Assembly (NCBI RefSeq): GCF_000375465.1 | Contig: NZ_AQXH01000002.1 | Coordinates: 173 to 64,172 of the forward strand | Length of the DNA stretch: 64,000 nucleotides | Direction: 5' to 3' | DNA from: Balneola vulgaris DSM 17893 | GTDB taxonomy: Bacteria; Bacteroidota; Rhodothermia; Balneolales; Balneolaceae | Shown: positions 58,094 to 64,000 of the stretch, one piece after another | Layout of the letters: each line of letters starts with the position of its first letter | Position numbering within the stretch: the stretch's first letter is position 1 | Program-made: the position numbers and the translations under genes | The notes under the pieces: model-generated | Told to the model about the DNA's origin: nothing | The model's input: only the letters and a program-made list of their open reading frames with translations | Databases searched by the model: none

Positions 58094-59339
58094 TTTTAAT
58101 ATATCTGAAATCTCTTTGTCTGGATGGTAAATCATAATTTGAGTATAAAGTCACACCATTCATATAACCATGAAAGTAGGTACTTGAAGATTCTAAAACA
58201 TCTAAGTTCCCGTTGTTCGTATTAAGAAGCATTGTTTTAAAGTTCATCGGCCTTTCTTCAAGTGGCTGAGCTAATAATTTGTTTACTCTCTTCACCTCTT
58301 CAAACTGCATAACAAGATATTCTGAATTGGATACCTCTCGAAAAGGGGTACTCATATCATAGAAACCTTTATTTGCTAATTTAGACCACCCAACACCTTG
58401 AACAGGATTAAATTTCTCAATCGATGTTTTATTCCGTAAACCATCTAATCGAATGGCCCAATTTTCGGATCCATCAGGGTTATAACTAAAAATGATTGGA
58501 GCATAGATCATCTTTGCTAAAATAGATTGGTTTTTTGCCTTACATGAAAGCTCAACTTGAGAGAGTATTCCTTCATATATACCAAACCCATATTCAGATT
58601 TATATTGATACCCGAAATCAATTACTACGGACTTGTTATCTAAATCAATCTTAAGAATTGGACCTTGAAAATTAACGTTATCAAGTTCCAGAATCCTTTT
58701 AGTATAAGATTCAGATTTCACAAGGTCATTGTATAATTCTCTATTGATATCAAATCCACTTACATACAAGTTCCCATTCAAATGGCATATGTCATAGGCT
58801 TCCATGAAAATGTTTTGAAGGGTGAAATCATATTCATAGCTCTTGCTTTCAGCTTTAAACGTATAGACTTCAATTTCTAGGCGATCTATTACAAAAATTT
58901 GGTTAAAATCTTCCGAAACTGTGAATGCAATTACCTCCTCGAATTCACCAGGACCTCTTCCAGCTCTACCAATTCGCTGTATTAAATTCCCTTCAAAATC
59001 TATCCTATCAATACTGTATTCATAGCTGTTTAAAAGGAATAACTCATCCTTTGTAAAAAATAGATTTTGAGAGTTACGATAATCGTAGGTTTCTATAGGT
59101 AGCTTTTTTGAATTCGACGTGTCACTATAAATATCCCACCCAATTTCTATTTCAGATTGATTTTCCAATCTAGATACCTCAAAAAGATGCGTGAAATAAT
59201 CATCGTTAGGCAATGACTCTTTCCTTGGATGTGTGATTTCCTGAGGTGTGTACTTACAACCAAACGAGGGAAATAGAAGTGTGTAAATACCAATAAAAAT
59301 TATTAGTTCAAGTAAGTTTAATTTTTGACGTTTAAACAT
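58080..59339 (-). CDS. Six-bladed beta-propeller protein, probable lipoprotein
   Basis: 419 residues. The signal is MFKRQKLNLLELIIFIGIY followed by a FPSFGC end that could be a lipobox (Cys28). A RIGRAGRGPGEFEEVIAFTV loop identifies the same family as the other four, but the rest is well diverged. An FLLNSYEYSIDRIDFEGN blade and a VIDRLEIEVYTF blade are visible. It is convergent with the plus-strand propeller and stands apart from the triple array, 119 bases from the tmRNA 3' end. Ligand unknown. Confidence 0.8.
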   Translation of the reverse strand: MFKRQKLNLLELIIFIGIYTLLFPSFGCKYTPQEITHPRKESLPNDDYFTHLFEVSRLENQSEIEIGWDIYSDTSNSKKLPIETYDYRNSQNLFFTKDELFLLNSYEYSIDRIDFEGNLIQRIGRAGRGPGEFEEVIAFTVSEDFNQIFVIDRLEIEVYTFKAESKSYEYDFTLQNIFMEAYDICHLNGNLYVSGFDINRELYNDLVKSESYTKRILELDNVNFQGPILKIDLDNKSVVIDFGYQYKSEYGFGIYEGILSQVELSCKAKNQSILAKMIYAPIIFSYNPDGSENWAIRLDGLRNKTSIEKFNPVQGVGWSKLANKGFYDMSTPFREVSNSEYLVMQFEEVKRVNKLLAQPLEERPMNFKTMLLNTNNGNLDVLESSSTYFHGYMNGVTLYSNYDLPSRQRDFRYIKNERH

Positions 59340-59407
59340 CTGGTATTAATTGTTACTAAAGAAATTAATAATAGAAGGTAAGCTTTAAATCCTAAAAGAT
59401 ACCCAAC

Positions 59408-59441
59408 AAAAAAAAAGCTACCTCGGTTGCCCGAAGTAGCT
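59408..59441 (-). terminator. Rho-independent terminator of tmRNA
   Basis: An 11-bp stem with one internal mismatch (59416-59426 against 59431-59441, loop TTGC) is followed on the minus strand by nine T. The plus-strand side also has T residues, so it could work in both directions. Confidence 0.85.
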
Positions 59442-59458
59442 TTTTGTATGTGATACTG

Positions 59459-59823
59459 TGGAGGTGCGGGGAGTCGAACCCCGGTCCGAAACAGTAAATC
59501 TACAAGCATCTACATGTTTAGTTATTGATTAACATTCGCAAGAAGCCGAGCCCAATAACTAAGCGACTTCAAACTAGTCTGATAAATTTCACGCATTGAA
59601 ACCAGACAATAACAATACGCTATCCTACCTGATATGGCGTTCAGCTTGGCGCGGATAGGCACACTGCCAAGGGAACGGCTTAGCTAGCTTACGCTGCTAG
59701 GCGGTATGAGTAATTATTGTCAATTACATTAGTTTCCATAATGGATATTATTACGAGATCCATTGGACAATCTCGACATGCAACCTGCGATGTTACGCGT
59801 CCCGTCGAAGCCAGAACACCCCC
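59459..59823 (-). ncRNA. ssrA: Transfer-messenger RNA (tmRNA)
   Basis: A 365-base RNA on the minus strand. The 5' end GGGGGTGTTCTGGCTTCGACG and the 3' end with GGGGTTCGACTCCCC T-arm and CACCTCC acceptor are diagnostic; the 7-bp acceptor pairs with one G-U. The CCA end is not fully encoded. The tag reading frame ends at TAA (59689-59691) with NNYSYRLAA, preceded by VID, and the resume point lies near base 88-91. It rescues stalled ribosomes with SmpB and marks proteins for degradation. A TATACT box (59841-59846 on the minus strand) may be its promoter element. Confidence 0.95.
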
Positions 59824-59976
59824 ATCTTGTGCAGACGTTTAGTATACGAATTATTTAACACATTATTTTATTCCGATTGTTCCAAATTCGTGAATGATTC
59901 CCCCATATTTTCGCTTTTACACCACATCGAAACCCTTTATTTTGTTTACCCCTAATACGTTCACTGCAGTACCATT

Positions 59977-60870
59977 ATGAAATTCGGAAGCGTTAAAGAT
60001 CCTTCTTCAATTGACTTTAGTTTACCTCAAGATCATCCTGATACGGCAGTAGTATTACAAAATGCTTCTTCAACTCAGCCGTTTTCCGTGTCGGTGGGTT
60101 GTACAAACTGGGGCAGGCAACAATTACAAGGCTTCTATCCTCGGGGTACGAAAGACGAACTCACCTATTATTCACGTCAATTCAACAGCATTGAATTGAA
60201 TGCCACTTATTACAATCAATTTAGTGTTGAGCAGATTCAAAAGTGGTTAGCTAAAACACCCGATGACTTCAAGTTCTACCCGAAAGTGCATCGTAATATC
60301 ACGCATATAAAAAGACTGCAACAGGTAGAAGCTTCAGTAAACGACTTTGCCCAAATGGCCTATTCCTTCGAGCAAAAACTAGGTGGATGCTTTGCACAAT
60401 TGCATAACGACTTCAGCCCAAAAGATTTTCCCCGGCTTCAACGTTTTATAGAGTATTGGCCTGATGAACTACCATTAGCCATCGAACTACGCCACACCGA
60501 TTGGTTTAACGATGAAGTGATGGCTACTCAGCTCTACCGCTTGCTGGAACAGCATCAAGTGAGCAATATAATTACAGATACTGCTGGTCGCCGTGATTTA
60601 CTCCATATGCGATTAACTACGCCTTCAGCTTTAATTCGGTATGTTGGAACCAATCATGAAAGTGACTATACCCGACTTGAAGCTTGGGCACAACGCATCG
60701 CAGGTTGGAAACAACAAGGGTTGCAGCAGCTACAGTTTTTTGTACATCAGTTTGAAGAGAAAGAAATTCCGCAGTTAATTGCCCATTTCATACATCACTT
60801 AAATCAACATGCCGGAACAACATTATCGAAACCTGCTTATGAATCGCCACAACCATCCCTTGGACTGTAA
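59977..60870 (+). CDS. DUF72 domain-containing protein
   Basis: 297 residues, cytoplasmic (no signal peptide). VSVGCTNWGRQQLQGFYP, FNSIELNATYYNQFS, FKFYPKVHRNITHIKR and LAIELRHTDWFND are the characteristic blocks of the DUF72/YecE family, which has a TIM-barrel fold and no established activity. It begins 154 bases from the divergent tmRNA gene and stands alone before the TonB receptor. A hydrolase or isomerase role is sometimes suggested for the family but unproven. Confidence 0.9.
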   Translation: MKFGSVKDPSSIDFSLPQDHPDTAVVLQNASSTQPFSVSVGCTNWGRQQLQGFYPRGTKDELTYYSRQFNSIELNATYYNQFSVEQIQKWLAKTPDDFKFYPKVHRNITHIKRLQQVEASVNDFAQMAYSFEQKLGGCFAQLHNDFSPKDFPRLQRFIEYWPDELPLAIELRHTDWFNDEVMATQLYRLLEQHQVSNIITDTAGRRDLLHMRLTTPSALIRYVGTNHESDYTRLEAWAQRIAGWKQQGLQQLQFFVHQFEEKEIPQLIAHFIHHLNQHAGTTLSKPAYESPQPSLGL

Positions 60871-60961
60871 GTGATTGTAAACAAACTGTTAATATTGAAT
60901 TTATTTGCCAACTTTTTGATGCCTGTCCCGTTAAAGGCGCCAAACCTTCATAAAGAGATAC

Positions 60962-63220
60962 ATGCCTAAACTATTCATACTCACTGTGCTGTTTCTATTG
61001 CCACTTTCTGTACTTGGGCAGCAAGCTTCTGTAAACGGATATATCACAGATGCTTCAAGCGGTGAAACCCTTATTAGTGCCAACATCGCCTTACTTGAAA
61101 ACAACCGAGGCACCTCTTCCAATACGCTTGGATATTATACCATCACAAATGTAGCGCCGGGTACTTATACCATTGCCTGTTCCTACGTGGGCTACAAGCC
61201 TTACAGAAAAGAAATTACCTTAAAGGCAGACGAACCCCTTCGCCTCGATATTAAACTTGAACCCAATGTGGTTACAACCGAAGAGGTGGTGGTTACAAGT
61301 ACACGCGAGGAAGAGAAGCTCAAAGACATTGGCTCGGCACAAGTGGATACAGAGCTTATCAAATCGTTGCCTGCTGTATTTGAAGCCGATGTATTTCGCT
61401 CCATCCAATTACTACCGGGAGTAAAAGCCGCTTCTGATTTCAGCAGTGGCTTATACATTCGAGGTGGCGGACCTGATCAAACATTGATTTTACTCGACCG
61501 AAATACGGTATACAATCCCAGCCACTTTTTTGGATTCTTTTCCACCTTCAATCCTGATGCGATCAAAGATGTTCGATTATACAAAGGGGGTTACCCCGCT
61601 GAATATGGTGGTCGTTTAGGTTCTGTTCTTACCATCTACAACAAAGACGGAAATAGAAATCGAATGGAAGGAACCGCCACACTTGGTATGTTAGCTTCAC
61701 GTGTTTCTTTGGAAGGTCCTTATAGTCGCGGTTCTTGGATGATATCCGCCCGCCGAAGTACTCTGGAGCCTCTACTTGGCGCCCTTCGGCAAAACAACGA
61801 CAACATCCCCTCTAAGTTTTACTTCCTCGACTTTAACGGGAAAGTAAATTTTGATGCCTCCAAGAACGACAAGCTTTCGCTGGCTTTTTATGCCGGTGAA
61901 GACAACGTGAAATTCCCGTTTGCCGACGATGCTGAATTTAGTTTGAACTACGGAAACAGCACACTCAGCGGTACGTGGACACACATCTTCAATGAGAAAC
62001 TGTTTTCTAATTTCGTACTCACAGGATCGCAATACTTCAATTATCCTGAGTTACAATTTGGTGGAACCCCCATCGAACGACGAAATAATATATACGACTA
62101 CTCGGTTAAAGCTGACCTAGAATATCTTCCAAATGAGAAGCATGAATTTGCTATCGGTGTTTGGGCGGGGATGCTTACCATTCGTCTCAAAGATCGTTTT
62201 GATAATGAGGATAGTTTTCAGTCTCGGAGTCACTCGCGCTATGGGTCGATGTATATCTCGGATACATGGCGCCCCTCAGATAAATGGAAAGTGACGGGTG
62301 GTTTGCGCAGCAGTTACCTTTCTGATGGCGACTACCTTCGCTTAGAACCTCGACTTGCACTCGAATACCGCCCTATGGAGCGAATTCGCCTTCAAACAGC
62401 ATACGGACGTTATAATCAGTACCTCACCCTAATCACCAACGAAGCCTTTTCTGGCTTTGATGTTTGGCTTACTGCCGATGACGGGGTGAAGCCATCCTAT
62501 GGAGATCAGTTCATTGTAGGGGCTAAAACCATCCCTTTTACAGGCTACGGTTTTGATGTGGAATTGTATTACCGAACCATGAACGACCTTTTCGAACTCG
62601 ATCCCTTTATACAAGATATTTCAGGCTTAGCCTATCCCGAGATCTTCCGCATTGGAAATGGGGATGCTTATGGTGCTGAAGTGTTCTTTGAAAAGAGAGC
62701 TGGACGATTCACCGGTTTTGTGGGATACACCTTTGCTTATACCTGGAAAAAGTTTGATAACTACAATAACAGCATGTTCAACCCCGATGGTGGCGGACGT
62801 CGTTACCCACCAAAGTATGATCGCCGAAATGATGTGAATGTGGTTCTGAACTATCAAATCAATAGTAAGTGGAAAACTACGGCAGCCTTTAATTATGCCA
62901 CGGGTCAGGCTTACACGGAAGTACTCGGGCGATATGCGGCTAAAAATGCTCCATGGACCAACGACGACCTCAACACCTTTACCGTGGGTAAGATTAACGC
63001 TTCTCGCCTGCCTCCCTATCATCGCCTCGACGTCTCTTTTTCTAGACTTGGCACCTTTTTTGGCAAAGGGAGTACGGAATGGCAATTTCAAATTATCAAT
63101 GTGTATTCACGACGAAACATCTGGTTCTACAATTTCAATTTTGAAGAGAACCCCGTTGAACGCTCCGAAGTACCTCTACTTCCCCTACTCCCAACTATCA
63201 GCTATACTGTAAACTTCTGA
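60962..63220 (+). CDS. TonB-dependent receptor with carboxypeptidase-like regulatory domain
   Basis: 752 residues. Signal peptide MPKLFILTVLFLLPLSVLG, then an N-terminal carboxypeptidase-regulatory-like domain (SSGETLISANIALLENNRG, TIACSYVGYKPYRKEITL). The plug follows (SIQLLPGVKAASDFSSGLYI, YPAEYGGRLGSVLTIYN), then a beta-barrel ending in the outer-membrane Phe (TISYTVNF). It imports a substrate through the outer membrane using TonB energy. Its stop TGA overlaps the ATG of a DUF4249 lipoprotein gene (TGATG), a common partner in Bacteroidota. Substrate unknown; no enzyme gene is linked within the window. Confidence 0.92.
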   Translation: MPKLFILTVLFLLPLSVLGQQASVNGYITDASSGETLISANIALLENNRGTSSNTLGYYTITNVAPGTYTIACSYVGYKPYRKEITLKADEPLRLDIKLEPNVVTTEEVVVTSTREEEKLKDIGSAQVDTELIKSLPAVFEADVFRSIQLLPGVKAASDFSSGLYIRGGGPDQTLILLDRNTVYNPSHFFGFFSTFNPDAIKDVRLYKGGYPAEYGGRLGSVLTIYNKDGNRNRMEGTATLGMLASRVSLEGPYSRGSWMISARRSTLEPLLGALRQNNDNIPSKFYFLDFNGKVNFDASKNDKLSLAFYAGEDNVKFPFADDAEFSLNYGNSTLSGTWTHIFNEKLFSNFVLTGSQYFNYPELQFGGTPIERRNNIYDYSVKADLEYLPNEKHEFAIGVWAGMLTIRLKDRFDNEDSFQSRSHSRYGSMYISDTWRPSDKWKVTGGLRSSYLSDGDYLRLEPRLALEYRPMERIRLQTAYGRYNQYLTLITNEAFSGFDVWLTADDGVKPSYGDQFIVGAKTIPFTGYGFDVELYYRTMNDLFELDPFIQDISGLAYPEIFRIGNGDAYGAEVFFEKRAGRFTGFVGYTFAYTWKKFDNYNNSMFNPDGGGRRYPPKYDRRNDVNVVLNYQINSKWKTTAAFNYATGQAYTEVLGRYAAKNAPWTNDDLNTFTVGKINASRLPPYHRLDVSFSRLGTFFGKGSTEWQFQIINVYSRRNIWFYNFNFEENPVERSEVPLLPLLPTISYTVNF

Positions 63221-64000
63221 TGATGAATATGAATAGATCAATTTTTATTACACTCCTTGCCCTGTCAGCACTTTGGGTGTCTTGTGATTTATATCCACAA
63301 GATGAGTATGAAGAAGCTTATGTAGTGGAAGCATATATGGTTGCCCAAAACACCTTGCCCAAGGTGTTTGTATCTCGAACAGCGCCAGTGTCGGAGGCTT
63401 ACATTTTCGACGATTATGCGGTGAAAGGTGCCAATGTTGAAATTCGTTTGCTGGAAGATGGAATCGGTTCAAATATTGAACAACAATTCAGCTATAGGAT
63501 GGCAGACCCGGGCATCTATGAACCCGAAATCGAATTAGAAGTGTTGCCCGCACGTACCTATCAGTTGAATATCACCTTCAATAACGACCCCATTGTTATT
63601 CAAGGTTACACCACGGTACCAGATACTTTTAGTTCCAACACTGCCATACCAGACACCGTGATTTACCAATCGCCCAATCAAATTGAACTGGATATCACCC
63701 CAAGTGAAAACCGTGATCGGCAGAACTATTTCATCTTTACAACCATCGCTTTGGATGCTGATATAGAGAATTTCACCCCCCTTTATGCTGATTTCTTTGA
63801 TGAAGAAGAGGATGAGATCAATGATTTTGTGAAGACAAGTTCTGGCATCGTAAATGAAGCCAACTTCGAAACTAGAGCTGATGGTACCATCAACTTAAAA
63901 TACCCGTGGATTGCCGTAGCATTTTATGGACGCAATCAAATTGTGGCCAATATCATCGATGATAATTTATATGATTTCGTGCGGTCGCAAGCCGTCCAAC
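63220..64000 (+). CDS. DUF4249 family lipoprotein (3' end outside window)
   Basis: 260 residues visible and open to the window edge. The start is the first of two adjacent ATGs, overlapping the receptor stop. The signal ends in a lipobox near LWVSC (Cys23). The mature start YEEAYVVEAYMVAQNTLPKV and VSRTAPVSEAY are the hallmarks of DUF4249, a surface-lipoprotein family paired with TonB receptors. It is probably a substrate-capture partner of the receptor upstream. Not tested here. Confidence 0.82.
   Translation, partial: MMNMNRSIFITLLALSALWVSCDLYPQDEYEEAYVVEAYMVAQNTLPKVFVSRTAPVSEAYIFDDYAVKGANVEIRLLEDGIGSNIEQQFSYRMADPGIYEPEIELEVLPARTYQLNITFNNDPIVIQGYTTVPDTFSSNTAIPDTVIYQSPNQIELDITPSENRDRQNYFIFTTIALDADIENFTPLYADFFDEEEDEINDFVKTSSGIVNEANFETRADGTINLKYPWIAVAFYGRNQIVANIIDDNLYDFVRSQAVQ

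Noticed and set aside
53068-59339. CRISPR or other short-repeat array suggested by repeated blocks
   Set aside because: The repeats are paralogous coding sequences of about 1.2 kb each, with no short repeat-spacer pattern.
59318-59509. Short minus-strand frame ending near the tmRNA 3' region
   Set aside because: Most of it reads through the acceptor and T-arm of tmRNA, an RNA gene with strong structural support.

Overview
This looks like a chromosomal segment from an aerobic, heterotrophic member of the Bacteroidota/Rhodothermota group, most likely the Balneolia. The pointers are a type IX secretion C-terminal signal of the [10 protein letters not shown] kind, a TonB receptor paired with a DUF4249 lipoprotein, a histone H1-like mini-protein, HisKA_2 multi-PAS kinases, several six-bladed propeller lipoproteins, and oxygen-dependent heme enzymes. 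No clear Shine-Dalgarno consensus is seen before most genes. The genus-level assignment is inference. I saw no phage, transposon, plasmid or CRISPR signature. The window cuts a gene at each end, and no gap over 300 bases is empty; the longest non-protein stretch (59340-59976) holds the tmRNA gene.

Region 1 to 11.8 kb. A truncated secreted T9SS protein and a 3-hydroxybutyryl-CoA dehydrogenase lie on the minus strand. A plus-strand operon follows: penicillin-acylase-type Ntn hydrolase, GH3/beta-lactamase fusion, two-domain cytidine deaminase, and a degenerate amino-acid-kinase-like protein. It looks built around cell-wall or amide turnover plus salvage. Next come a 58-residue histone H1-like gene, a small conserved protein, and two tandem secreted NTF2-like proteins.

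Region 11.9 to 34.3 kb. Two large HisKA_2 sensor kinases face each other tail to tail (one with a degenerate receiver, one with a CHASE domain), followed by an SDR-type protein. Then comes a nine-gene operon, hemH-hemG-hemA-hemC-hemD-hemE-hemF-hemB-hemL. It encodes every step from glutamyl-tRNA to protoheme, using the O2-dependent coproporphyrinogen oxidase. It ends at a strong terminator against a convergent MFS transporter. A third HisKA_2 kinase and a Zn/Cd/Co-type P-type ATPase follow.

Region 34.4 to 45.6 kb. A class III aminotransferase overlaps a PLP decarboxylase gene. Then come an AlkZ-like winged-helix protein, an NTF2-like/serine hydrolase pair, an M1-aminopeptidase-like protein that has lost its zinc and catalytic motifs, an IMPase/histidinol-phosphatase and the Tex transcription accessory protein.

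Region 45.6 to 64 kb. An RND operon has two different permeases flanking a single adaptor. It is followed by five six-bladed beta-propeller proteins, mostly lipoproteins. Three of these are head-to-tail copies with no spacer between stop and start codons and show mosaic sequence sharing. tmRNA, a DUF72 protein, a TonB-dependent receptor and a truncated DUF4249 lipoprotein close the window.

The least explained parts are the propeller cluster, the M1 pseudoenzyme, and the reversed cytidine deaminase with its kinase-like neighbour.
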